A stretch of DNA of 64,000 nt from NCBI GenBank assembly GCA_023014365.1, contig JAEBUN010000005.1, forward strand, positions 248,001 to 312,000. The letters are read 5' to 3'. The stretch is from Lepiota brunneoincarnata. Taxonomy: Eukaryota; Basidiomycota; Agaricomycetes; Agaricales; Agaricaceae. Positions 24,082 to 34,872 of the stretch are shown piece by piece (the first letter of the stretch is position 1; every line of letters starts with the position of its first letter). The notes under the pieces were generated by a model. That model saw nothing but the letters and a program-made list of their open reading frames with translations, was not told where the DNA came from and did not search any database. Both the position numbers and the translations under genes were made by a program.

Positions 24082-25840
24082 TTATTCATCACCATCATCC
24101 ACAACACCCCCATTCCTATTCCCATTTTCGCCCTTCCTCTCAGCCCTCCTCAACCCCTTGCCGAGTCTCCACCGTTCATTAATCACTTCCACAGGTATCC
24201 AGCCTGTTCCGTTTCAGCACCGGGAATGTACTTTAACGCACGTTTGTATGCACCTCCACCGACAGGGTAGTTCACTGGAGCACCAAAGTCATATGGTACG
24301 GCGGCAGGGATGGACTGGGAAGAAAGTGGAAGAATAGAATGAGGAGGTTGGTGGTATCGTTCCGCTGCTTGTAAGAAGTGTCGGTCGAGTATAGTGTGCA
24401 CTCGAGAACGGTTCCATATTGAATGTAGTTGGTGGTACAGATCTGTTTCCGTGCCATGCCCAGCTACGTCTCGTGTCCTCGTCGATCAGAGACGAGGAAG
24501 AGTCGGCGGAGGGACGTTCAAGCGTCCCAGTGCGCCACTTAACATCCGCCTCATCGTAACCGCAGTCCCAAAGCATAAGCGGTAGAGCGTCGGCCATCTG
24601 GTATTCTGGCTTAGATTCAACGACCTCCAACTCATCCCCTGCCGCTGCTTCAGCGCCCAGAGATACGTTCATCAATCTCGTCACCAGCGAGGACTTTCTC
24701 CAGCCCTGTTCCGACTGAGGAAGAGAATAGCCATGATGTGTCGAACCTGGTGATAAAGGAACGCGCTCCCGACGAGGTTGAACACATACATACCTTCTCC
24801 TCGTTCCCCACCCGAATCCACAATGATTGAGTCGACGGGTTCGATGTCGGCTCGTGTAATGATCCTTTTGAACATCGTGATCTGTTTCTGAGCGTCGACT
24901 TTGCACAAGTTTCGGAAATCGTGTTCGCCGACGAGTTTTGCTGCAGCTTCACGCATGGCGGATATATCAAGGGAGTGGGAGGAGAAAAAGTACTTGTAGT
25001 GTCGATATTTGCATGAAAATCGCGCTGAAAAGGGTGGCGTGACGGAGGCCCAGGCTAGAATTCGGATTGTTGGTGGAAGGAGACGGTTGAGGATGGCGAT
25101 GTAATCTAACTCGTTCTTGGGTTTCGAGATTGTCGCAGAATTCGAGATAGACTGTTTTGACGATGTTGGCGCAGGCGATGAAGGCGTCGAGAGATCCAGC
25201 GTGCCAAAATCTTCTTCCCCGAGTCCAGGCAGATCCGAATCCTCCAAAACGTCCGCAGCAGCTCCGTCAAAGACTTCGTTGGCCTCTCCCGACTCTTCCA
25301 TCTCCTCCTGTCCTTTCTCCTTCTCATGCACCACTCCTTGGTCTTCAGCTAACAGCACTCCTAATCCACAGCGAAACGACCTGGCCAGCAGCGCTGACAC
25401 CTTTATCCGTCCTTCCACATTTCTCCCATCCACAAGCCTCCATACCTACACTCGGGTCAACCAGCCTCGCTTTGGCCATCGCGTCAAACAGCACGCCCTC
25501 CACCGTTGGTAGTAGTGTTACACCGGCCTGGTATGCGAGCCCACCGTATTCCCAACCAGAGTAACAAAATTTGAGCGCGATTTTCCGCCTCGGGTGATGC
25601 GCAAAGTTGAAGCCTTTGCTTTTCGGTGTGGTTTGAGGAGAAAGTGTGAGCACAGGTGGATCGATTGTCTTCGATCTTCTGGGTTTCGTTGGCGGTAGGT
25701 ATGGTCGTCGTGGTCGTCGTAGGGGGTGGAGAAGGCGCTAGGGCATTGATAGGTCTCGGGCCCTCGAGCGCAATAAGCCTTTCGATGAGCTGCTCGCGAG
25801 ACCAAGCCCTGTAATCTGCCGCACGAGGGTTGGTAGTCAT
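24082..25840 (-). CDS. DEG1: tRNA pseudouridine(38/39) synthase, Deg1/Pus3 type, with several frame breaks
   Basis: Isomerises uridine to pseudouridine at positions 38/39 of tRNA anticodon stems. ATG at 25838-25840 ([20 protein letters not shown]). The catalytic block is [19 protein letters not shown], with the nucleophilic Asp in GRTDKG. Other family blocks are [83 protein letters not shown] and, near the end, [20 protein letters not shown] with a stop at 24082-24084. The frame changes near 25720, 25350, 24715, 24690, 24222 and 24195, most explained by one extra base. Residues around the active site are intact. A single-copy enzyme is unlikely to be this broken in a living fungus, so I suspect sequence errors. 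Confidence 0.9.
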
Positions 25841-26469
25841 GATTTTCCGAAAAAGAGTGGGTAAGCTGAAGATATATCGATAATTATATGTCATCAGCTT
25901 GGGGGTCCTTATTGGGATCTGCCCATCACGCAACGCAATCGAGAGTCGGGCAGAGACGCAAGCAGCTAAAGGTCTGGAGGGGGGGCGGAAGAGTCGGTGT
26001 AAGTCATTTTCGTGCCGCGCTGGAGTGACGCGTCAGGAATGAAAATTTGGCGTAATTTTGACTAACGCTCCCATCACCGGACGTGCCCATTTGATAACAA
26101 ATATACTCTTATTATAATTCTAAGCCCTGTTGTTCTTCCAAAGGCTGCTGTTGGCACGGTTCGTGTATTATTTATGCTGTTTACGCTTCAGCACGTGCGG
26201 CAACCAGGAACGGGGCCATTCCAAACGTGGACAATAAGCGACCAAAATGCTTTCCACGAACACCCAATTTTGGTCATCCAGGGAACCAAGGCGAACCCGT
26301 CATGCCGCCTCAGCTGCCCTGTGTCTATCTTAGCGGGCAAGCCACTCCCACCATTCACTGCTTCTGCCAATTCACCGCGTGCCCTGTTCTGGTGCTTGTC
26401 CGATAACTTTCCGCCGTCTCAGCGCGGTTCACCTGTGATATAAAAGGCGTGGTACAGTGGCCCGTGAGG
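25841..26469. other. Divergent intergenic, 629 bases
   Basis: Shared 5' region of the DEG1 gene (minus) and the SGNH esterase gene (plus). AT-rich around 26090-26180. No other feature supported. Confidence 0.4.
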
Positions 26470-27773
26470 ATGAGTGCGACCATGTACTTCTTTGGACTCG
26501 TGAAGTTGGTGAATTTGGCTGCCATACAGAACGTCTTTGCCTTGTGAGTTGCCAGTCCTCCTGCCAGGTCACGTCATGTTCATCACAGTCTTCAGCGGCG
26601 ATAGGTACGACATTGCTCCCGGTCTCAGGCTGAAGTCCACTCACTCGCTACGCCTCCGTGACCTAGTTACAGTAAGTGATCCTCTTCGATGAATGATCTT
26701 GTTCGCAACTGTAGGGCAGCTACCGACGGATGGAATGGGTTCGGAGACCCCCTTGCACCACATCCCGCCCAATGCTTCTCTGCAGGCCCTCCCTGGTCCA
26801 GGCAGTTTTCCCAGATGACAGGAACAAATCTTGTTAACGCAAGTCTCCATACTCTTATTGCACACATGATCCTCACCATATCCCTCTAGCTCGCAGTTAG
26901 CGGGGCGACAGCTGACCAGAGCATTATTTTCACCTCCCCTCTCGATTTTAGGGGTCAGACGACAGCATTCCTTCAACAAGTTGCGAACAGGGTCACTTGG
27001 AATAGTGCGGATTCCCTGTTCACGGTCTCCTTTGGAAGTAAGCGTCCTTTGTCCCTTTGACTCAAACCTCCATTTCACAAACATGATATTAGCCAACGAT
27101 GTCAACAACTCATTCAAGAATACCGCTGACAATGGAACTGCACTCTACACTCGAGATCTCGACTCATATTTTACAACAGTTGATAGGCTTCATGCCGCTG
27201 GGGCTCGCAACTTTGTGTTCAATAACCTCGTACCATTCGACAGAGCTCAAATCGGAACCAACCAGGGTCCAGAAGTGGATGCGAGGATGAAGGTGAGCTT
27301 GTATAAGATTTGCATGTGTGCTTCTCGCTGATTCCTATCGCCTAGGCAAGCATCCTCGAATTCAATGCTCTGTTAGCGTCGAAGGCGGCTACGTATTGTA
27401 ATTCGAAGCCGGATATTACAACGTGCCTAGTATTCGACACCCGTGCGCCCTCTCTCTCCTGCCCATTCTACCTGTAAAAGCTCAAAGGAGGAGTAGACGC
27501 AGTTTTCACGAACCTCATGGACAACCCTGGTAGTTTCGGATTCGCAACGCCGGACGGCGTCTGTGCGTCGTACGCGAATCGATTCGGTTGCGAAGTAGAC
27601 CCACGCGTGGACCCTACCTGCCTCGGCCCTGTCTCCGCTTGTGAGTTTGAATGTTCGACAGTTGGTCCAGAGCTTGTGCTGATCCATACCTAGATATTTG
27701 GAAGGACGCTCTTCACCCTTCATTTGCGGCAGACAAATTTTGGGCCCAAGGGTTGGTTGACCAATTGAGCTGA
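26470..27773 (+). CDS. Secreted SGNH/GDSL hydrolase (CE16-like acetylesterase)
   Basis: ATG 26470 opens a short hydrophobic leader (MYFFGLVKLVNLAAIQNVFA). Intron 1 (26544-26595) joins to FGDRYDIAPGLRLKSTHSL. Later exons give TGTNLVNLAVSGATADQS (through a GC-AG intron, 26839-26889), then FGTNDVNNSF (the GxND block), HAAGARNFVFNNLVPFDRA, and the last block AYIWKDALHPSFAADKFWAQ holding the Asp and His of the D-x-x-H motif; stop at 27771-27773. This order is that of fungal carbohydrate-esterase-16-like proteins that remove acetyl groups from plant-wall sugars. Block I reads GDRYD where GDSYD is expected, so the nucleophilic Ser may be lost. The exon 2 to exon 3 join near 26672-26718 is unclear and may hide a second break. 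Confidence 0.7.
26839..26889 (+). other. GC-AG intron in the SGNH esterase gene
   Basis: A 51-base intron starting GCAAGT and ending CTCTAG. Only this non-canonical donor restores the frame LVN|LAVSGATAD, in phase 0. Confidence 0.75.
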
Positions 27774-28693
27774 AGGTCCGGACGTAGCCTGTTATTACCT
27801 TCATTGTTACTCTGTCTATATGATGCTGCTACTGAGACACGTAATCCATAGCACTGTATAACCTTCAGGGAAAAGCATTAAACTGATTTCAGGAAACCGA
27901 CGATCATAACGGACATCGTCACTCGCTGAAGCTCCCTCAGTTTGCGGAAGAGCACTGGAAAGAAAGTAATCGTCACGGTCATTCGGAAGGTGCAATCCCA
28001 CCAATTACTACAACAGTGTCGGTGCCAGCGTGCGGGGGAATGGCTCAATGGTTCAGGCCGATCAGGGCTGGCACCATATTCTCGATCTCCTCGCCTTTAA
28101 GGAAGGACTGACACAGAGCAACGTGCCCCGGGCAAAAGTGGCGCACTGCGAATTTTCCCATGCCAGAAGAAGACTAATGCTCATCCTACCCCAAAAGTGA
28201 ACTGGGCGTACTCATCCTGCACCACAGGTTCTGAACACATTCAAAACACCATTCACCTAACTTGCTTGTCGAGACCCCGAGAGGGCGTCCAACCACCGGA
28301 TTACATCGTCCTGAACACCACATCATGCCAATACTCAACTCCCTGGGTCTACACTCGACTGAGCAACATATTAATCACAGATTATTCAACAAAATTCACG
28401 CTGATCTTGTATTTGCAAACAACCCCCGGCACCAATTGTCGCAACTCCACTTGGAACATGAATGCACAGGTCGTTACCGCAGAAGCCGCCGCTAACTAAA
28501 GTCTCTGTGTGATGATTCGGGTTGTACGCCTTATTATTTGACCTACGCTATTCCGAATTGTGAGGATAATGGCGTAGCAAGCCTCGCGTAACACGTTAGT
28601 AATAGTACATATCAATCATACAGAAAGTCCTTTCGTGGACTAGGATACACTAGAAGCAACTTGAGCCGGCCAAGGGATATTAAGGCTCAGGCT
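27774..28693. other. Region without confident gene, 920 bases
   Basis: Holds a plus-strand frame at 28197-28499 of 100 codons rich in Thr, Ser and Asn (LNTTSCQYSTPWVYTRLSN). It lacks a start in good context and any family resemblance. It could be the 3' exon of a small unknown gene; I leave it uncalled. Confidence 0.3.
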
Positions 28694-30711
28694 TCAGGTG
28701 CGACAGGTCAAAAGCGCATCCCAGTCTTCCGACCCCACCCCCTCGGCAACCAAGAACAGGGAAGAAGGATCATACCGTCGTTTAATGGACCTTAACTTAT
28801 TGTAGTGTCCTCCAAAGAACGACTTCCTGAAATCGAGCTCGTACAATGAAGCCTAAGCAATGGTTCAAAGGATATCAGCGTTCTGGAGAAACTTAGTAGT
28901 AACCAGCACCACATACCTCGTTCATATAGGTAGCGGAATCAGGGGAAATCGGTTCAAATCGCCTAACATATTGAACGACTTGTTGCTGAGCCTGGCGTAT
29001 TTCTTCGGCTGAATCCCCATCTTGCCAGATTCCTGCCGTCGCGGCAAGAGCGACTGCCTTGCGCCACCCAGGGTTCAAGGCAACGGAATCGGGGTCGACA
29101 CGAGATACGGCCCCTCCTGCTACAAAACTAACGGGGGGAAACAATTGTCAGATTCAACATCTTCCGAACAAAACTCCTATTACGTACCCCATACCAACAC
29201 CACCAAAGGTCAGAAGTAATCGACTTGTTTCCTCTGGTCGTTGTTCCGCAGCTTCACGGGAGACGAGCCGAGAGGCCAGTTCTTGATTTTGTCCGACCTC
29301 TCCCTCGGTGGGGACGCCAACAGGGTTCTTCAGCCATTCGTGAATACTATCGAAGTGCACGCTGAAGAACTGAACACCGGTCGTTCCAGTAGTGTTGCGG
29401 ATAGTGTTAACGAAAGGGAGTATAGTCGAGTTCGTATCCGCCCAAGAAACGTTCGGAGCAAGAAGTATTGCAAAGAGAGATTGGTTGGTGAAGAACGAAT
29501 ACCCACCCCAACCAACATCAGACAGTACAGGCTGCAATCGAATCAACTCCGGAGTGATGGCCTGGGCAGCTTGAGGATCGGTAAAGTTGACGCTGATTGT
29601 AGCCATCGTTAGTGGTACGACATCATAGGTTCGGTAAGTTACAGGAGGTGACAACACCCCAAGAGCCAGCACCACCACCTCTGAGAGCCCAGAAGAGGTC
29701 TGGGTTGCGGTTGGCATTGGCGACAGCATGGTCGCCGTTGGCTCTGACGATGGCAAGTTGCATGGCGTTGTCAACACCTGGATACATAATCAGTAAGTGC
29801 ACTAAATGATGACAGGGATAGATTTACCGAGGCCATATTTCGCAGAGAATGCGCTGTGCCCGCCTCCCATAACCCAGCCGCCTGCTGCCCCTACAGACAT
29901 ACCCTTGGATATTCCACCGACAATGAAACTGCTGTCGGTCCTCCGCAGCTGAATATGCTTCATGCCATTGAACACCAGCTCCGAGAGTCAATGCTGTTTG
30001 ATAGGTAGTTTGAACAATTTCACTCAGTGCTCGGGTAGAGAAACAACATGCCTGGCACACTTTCGCTACTTGAATCCCCTTCTGGAACGAACGTGGGGTT
30101 GTAAGTGATATTCTTCATGTTGTGCGTCCATATCATGAAGCCACCGCGAGCGGCACTACGACCGAGGTAATCATGCCTATGATGGACACGGGTCAGCCGG
30201 ATATTGTTCGTGCAGGTCATCGTATAATAACTTGCCCAGTATTCTTGACAACAAGCCTGAGGTTATGCTGTGCTGCGAATCTGACGGCGGCTTGCACATC
30301 GCTAGCGGTCCGGGCATCCACGCCAATAGGAGCGACATTTCCTTGTTCGCAAGGTAAACCAAGGGTAGTGTTCAAGAAACACCCACTGATAGTGCCATTC
30401 TTGTTTATAAAAGTCTCGAAGTTGGGGTTCTGGTAAGCACCAGCTTGGTCTGAGCGCCAGTTGCCATCTCCCGAGTTGGTTTGGACTTGGGTGCAATTAC
30501 CGGAAGGGTTGCTGACGGGGTAGCAAGGAGAGGCAGGAGGGACTGGTCGGATGAGGGGTTGCGAAAGTTGGGTTGATAGACTGGTAAAGTCATCCTCGCT
30601 AGGCCAACAAGACTGTCCATAGAGGCACCGACAGTTTGGGCGATTGGGGGAGTCCTGGGAGAGGGCGAAGGGAAGAAAAGAGGCAAGAGGGTAGAGGTAT
30701 CCGAATTTCAT
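28694..30711 (-). CDS. Secreted FAD-linked oxidoreductase (BBE-like, PCMH FAD-binding fold)
   Basis: ATG at 30709-30711 starts a signal peptide ([18 protein letters not shown]). The FAD-binding domain shows [20 protein letters not shown], then [20 protein letters not shown], where the His (30173-30175) is the expected covalent flavin attachment site. Further blocks are [51 protein letters not shown] and [20 protein letters not shown]. The substrate domain follows, and the C-terminal BBE segment reads [19 protein letters not shown], then [19 protein letters not shown], with a stop at 28694-28696. A GC-AG intron (30177-30235) splits the NTG|HD motif. Single extra bases break the frame near 29642 and 29941. 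Such enzymes oxidise sugars or alcohols to give hydrogen peroxide; the substrate is unknown. Confidence 0.88.
30177..30235 (-). other. GC-AG intron in the FAD oxidoreductase gene
   Basis: A 59-base intron starting GCAAGT and ending CATAG on the minus strand. It joins NTG to HDYLGRS exactly and in phase. Confidence 0.8.
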
Positions 30712-31311
30712 CTTTGGATCCACCCGGCTTGCTGGATTGGCTTCCCTTTCCTTTTAAACGAAAGCAACTGATAATATATATATCGAAAGCCACCCAAATC
30801 CACCGTCGAGAGGAGCGCAGGCGCATTCGCGATCACCAGCTGCGGTGTCATTGTAAGTGGAGGGGATTAGGTAATAGGGGTCCTGTCCCTGACCGGCTCG
30901 ATGAATATCATCAGTTACGCCTTCACGAGCTATCCTGTTCTTCATTATGATGCTAGCAAATCTCCAAAGGCTTCTATGTGGTGATGATGTTTGGGGGCAG
31001 AAGGATTCATCAGAATGAAGACTAATCTGCGGCCTCCAGATTCGACTTATATTTCCACACCGACATACTGGCTTCAATTGCCAATTGCCCCATGCACCCG
31101 CTCCGAGTTGTGCAGTCCGTGGAGAACGATCATTATTAGTAAGGAACGAGCACCACGTAGATATGATCTCGACGGCACCCATACTGTAATGATTCAATGA
31201 AATAAGCGCCTTGCACAGCACACGTGATCATTCAAGGCTGATCGCAGTCTCTTGCTGTAGGTCTTTCTCGCTTCTTGTCGGCCCTTTGACGGCTTATTCC
31301 AATCTCTCTGC
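30712..31311. other. Divergent intergenic, 600 bases
   Basis: Shared 5' region of the FAD oxidase (minus) and the NACHT gene (plus). A TATATATAT-like stretch at 30774-30783 sits about 65 bases upstream of the oxidase ATG and could be its TATA element. Confidence 0.35.
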
Positions 31312-34271
31312 ATGCCACCATTTAAGTCTTTACTCGAATCAGCTCCTGTCGATAAACTTAAGAGAGCCATATCACTCGGCCAGAAAAGGGAACAGCCGGT
31401 GGACAATCCTTCATTCGCTCATTCTACCCGCCACACTCTGAGAGAAGGGTCGAGGGAGAAGGGTGCGAAACTCTTGTATTCTAGTGTGATCTCCCGCTTT
31501 GGCTCACAGCATCTTGTAACTGTTCTATATTAGGTCGCCAACACTATCAGCAGAATCCACAACAAGGCGCTCAACGAGCACCGATTCCATCAGCCTCGCA
31601 TCTCACCGTTAATGAAGCTTTATTAGCACCATATGGTTAGCAATAACCACCGCTCATAATCACTCAAAGTCATCGAATGACTAGTCAAGGATTAGACCGC
31701 GATAAACTCTGGACTAGTCATGAAGCATTACCAGAGGTACCTGTCGGTCACTCAAGCGCATACCCTCAACTCTCGAGTCGCTCCATGCACACGACCAATT
31801 CGTCTCAAGGTCAGTCAGTGAATTCGTCCGTATTGTTTCCCATGATTTGTCTAAATCACTCGAGACAACAGGAATGTTCGTCGGAGCCCACAATATTGTC
31901 ATTAAGGACTCTACAATGATCAATTATGAAGGGAGAGATCAAGGGGTGGATCCGCAGAAGGAGAATCCGAGGTATGTGGGCCTGCCACTTAATGGTCCCA
32001 ACGTTGCCTGACCCTCCAACTCCTCAAGTCATGACACTAATCAGAGATAAACGAACTCCTGGCGCTGAAATTGACTCGACCGAGCGTTACCCACTACCGC
32101 GTTGTCACCCGCAAACACGCACGACAACCAGATGCGCGATCACCGACTGGTTGGCAAATATTCACCGTGCTGCGAATGTTTACTGGATGTTGGGCTCTGC
32201 CGGAGTTGGGAAGAGTGCAGTCGCTCAGACACTCGCTGAGGAGATCACAGCTTTGGGTCACTTTGGAGCAGCATTCTTCTTCTCTCGGCCTAATCATTGC
32301 GATGATCCTAAGTCTGTTATTCCTACTCTTGTTCATCAGTTCACCGTCCGTTTCCCTGATTACAAGCACTTTGTCATTGAACGGCTCGATAACGACCACA
32401 CCATACTGGAAAAGGACATTCCTACTCAATTCCGACTCCTCATCGCTGAACCTTTCGACATCCTCCAAGCTTCTTATTCCGTGAAATACCCTCTCCTGGT
32501 TGTCATAGACGGATTAGACGAATGTCGTGACAAAGATGCCCAGGGGACATTCATTCGTCTCATCAGCGATAGCGCCAAGAAGAACCGAATGCTGGCCTGG
32601 CTGATTTGCAGCCGCCCTGAATGGCACCTCAAGCGTTTCCTCCCTAAAAACGATGATACGATCCAATGCATTTGCGACGAGTTGTTGGTGGACGGTATTG
32701 AAGGTCGAGATGACGTGTATCGCTTCTTATGCGATAAATTCGCAGACATCCGTCGTCGATACTCGGATGAGGTCGATGAATCGTGGCCACCGGAACAAGC
32801 AGTTGTCAAAATTGCCGACGTGTCTTCTGGACACTTTGCATTCGCTTCCACTGCAATTAACTTCATCGGTGGAGAATCTGAAGGGAGTCCAACTGCCCGG
32901 CTGGAGACATGCGTTGCGATCGTTGACAAATCGCGCGTTCAAGGCGTGAATCCACTGGAAACGCTGGATCTACTTTACACCGAGATCATGGCAGCCATCC
33001 CCGCCGATGTTCTCTCCGATACCATGGAAATACTCTCTTTGCACGATTTACTTGGCGATTTCTTGAGAAACCTAGTTGATTATGCTAACACATTATGCCT
33101 CCGGCCGGACTTGTTATATTCTGCTCTCCGCGGCTTGCACTCGGTTGCCGACATTCCTCCACGGTCCATGGCGACTCAGCGTAGACTACACTTCTATCAT
33201 GCCTCCTTCTTTGATTTCCTGCATGACCCTGGTCGATCTGGGGCCTTGCACACGGAGATGCTTAAGGCCCACGGTCGAGTAGCAGCCCATATTTGGAGAT
33301 GGATGAGCGTGGAGGACCCTGAAAGCTGTACCCTTCGTGGTGCGTACGAGCCCGACTATTGTACTCGTGCATATTTTTAAACGGCGGGTTTATTCCGTCT
33401 ACAGGTGAATCGTGCCACAGAGATTTGTCACCGATATGGGAACCTGAGGGCACTCCCGCCGAAACAATCGTCAGGTTTCTGGTTTTTCTCTCAAACACAC
33501 GATGGCGCGTGTTTGCCCGGCTGAACGGATATCCGGAACAAAATCTCTTGTCGGTTCTCTCCGACTTCCATTTTTGCCACTTGAAGTCAGACAGTATCAA
33601 TGGGGCGGGGTTTTTAGAATTCTTGACCTGGTTGGAACCACAGGTATGTACGTCTGAGCTACTTCCCGCAGAGGAAGGAATTCTAATTTAGCAGGGATCG
33701 GATCTGTTGAGGAGTGCGGCAGGGCTTGGTGCTGACGACGACGTTCTAAATGACAGTGTTCTACAGGATGCCCGCCGTAGTCATCGCGTATGTGCATGTT
33801 CCCTGCCTTTTTATTTTTGATGCAATGTCTGATAATTCTGTGCCTCCAGTTGCCTTACCCACGGATCCAGATGTTCAAACTCAGAGAAGGAAAATTAATT
33901 GACGGTTACGTTCGTAATAAAGCTCAATACTATGTTTGTTTCCGTCTGACACAATGCATGCAACTAGTTCTATGACAAAGGGTGGTCTGATTTCAGGGAT
34001 GGTACCGTAAATACTCATGGGGATACATTCCTCGACGAGCTGCAGGATGGGCAACACATTTCGTATCTACTTGGCCGTGGTCACCGAGCTTGTCTCGTAC
34101 ACTTGAAAAGGTGAGCACCACAAAACCTTGTAAGAGGATCTCTGATTCCAACTCTCGTGAACCAAATCCAGGCGTGACGATATCTATTATCTACGTCTAA
34201 CAAATCCGTCGCATCCTCCTCCGTCCCCCTCTCAACGCTCCCGTCGACCTTTACCGTCGCCACCCGTGTGA
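31312..34271 (+). CDS. NACHT-domain NTPase (NLR-like) with unassigned C-terminal region
   Basis: The proposed ATG 31312 (MPPFKSLLESAPVDKLKRAI) is an inference. A Gln/Pro-rich segment and the exon with SLHAHDQFVSRSVSEFVRIV and GMFVGAHNIVIKDSTMINYE join through introns. The NACHT core is clear: WMLGSAGVGKSAVAQTLAEE (Walker A, about 32190-32220), HFGAAFFFSRP, KYPLLVVIDGLDECRDKDAQ (Walker B, about 32495-32535) and WLICSRPEWHLKRFL. Downstream, the intron near 33341-33404 keeps the frame into ETIVRFLVFLSNTRWRVFA and a FHFCHL...FLEFLTWLE helix. Three further introns lead to KLIDGYVRNKAQYYFYDKGW, then FLDELQDGQHISYLLGRGHR, and a Pro-rich end stopping at 34269-34271. No WD40, ankyrin or TPR repeats follow the NACHT, which is unusual. 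The family acts in non-self recognition in fungi; a role here is inferred only. Confidence 0.75.
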
Positions 34272-34872
34272 GTCGGCAATGATTTCGTGCACGATTCAAG
34301 TCTTTGGCTATATTCTTCCGAGAAGGGGCTGTCGAGTACTTGGGACAAGTATTCTCTATATCACACAATACTAAGCATTTAGTAGGAGCTGTGAGACTAA
34401 GGATTATTATCATCATCATCTAAAAATGTATATTTCAGTAAAGGGTATTTGTTCATGTCCATCCTATCTCTATAAAGCCCAATCCATAACCCAAGTCTCT
34501 GCCCTAGTCAAGTATCCTGGGGAAAGGCTGGCTGGTGATGATAAGCACATGTGGTGGTAGGTAAAGTGCCTCTTCATACCAACAAGTGGGGTTGTCACAT
34601 GTCAAAGTGATGGGTCATAATCCTAAAAACCATCAACCAAGGTAAAAAAAAGTATACAAATAAAGATCACTTACCTGGGTGCATGCTCCCTTGACTTTTG
34701 AATACTATCTCAAGTCACACACACTCATTGGGTGTTCCCATTTAGTAAGGCCACCCACCAATAGCATCCTCTCACTCCTACTACAACTAGTGTTTATTCC
34801 AGGTCTGTAATGATCAGGCACAGATCATGGTTAATCAGGAAAAACAATCATTCAAAGAAGGACAGAACACAT
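34272..34872. other. Region of about 600 bases without a gene
   Basis: AT-richer than its neighbours (about 34420-34870), with A runs and no coding frame. It could be a transposon remnant or long terminal repeat fragment, but I find no matching second copy or target duplication in the window. Confidence 0.3.

Noticed and set aside
28035..28080. tRNA-like A-box (TGGCTCAATGG)
   Set aside because: No B-box at the right distance and no cloverleaf could be folded by eye.
33341..33600. Apparent frameshift after the NACHT core
   Set aside because: An intron with GTGCGT donor and CTACAG acceptor joins the frames without any indel.
34420..34870. Possible LTR or transposon fragment
   Set aside because: No second copy, target-site duplication, primer-binding site or transposase/RT frame in the window.
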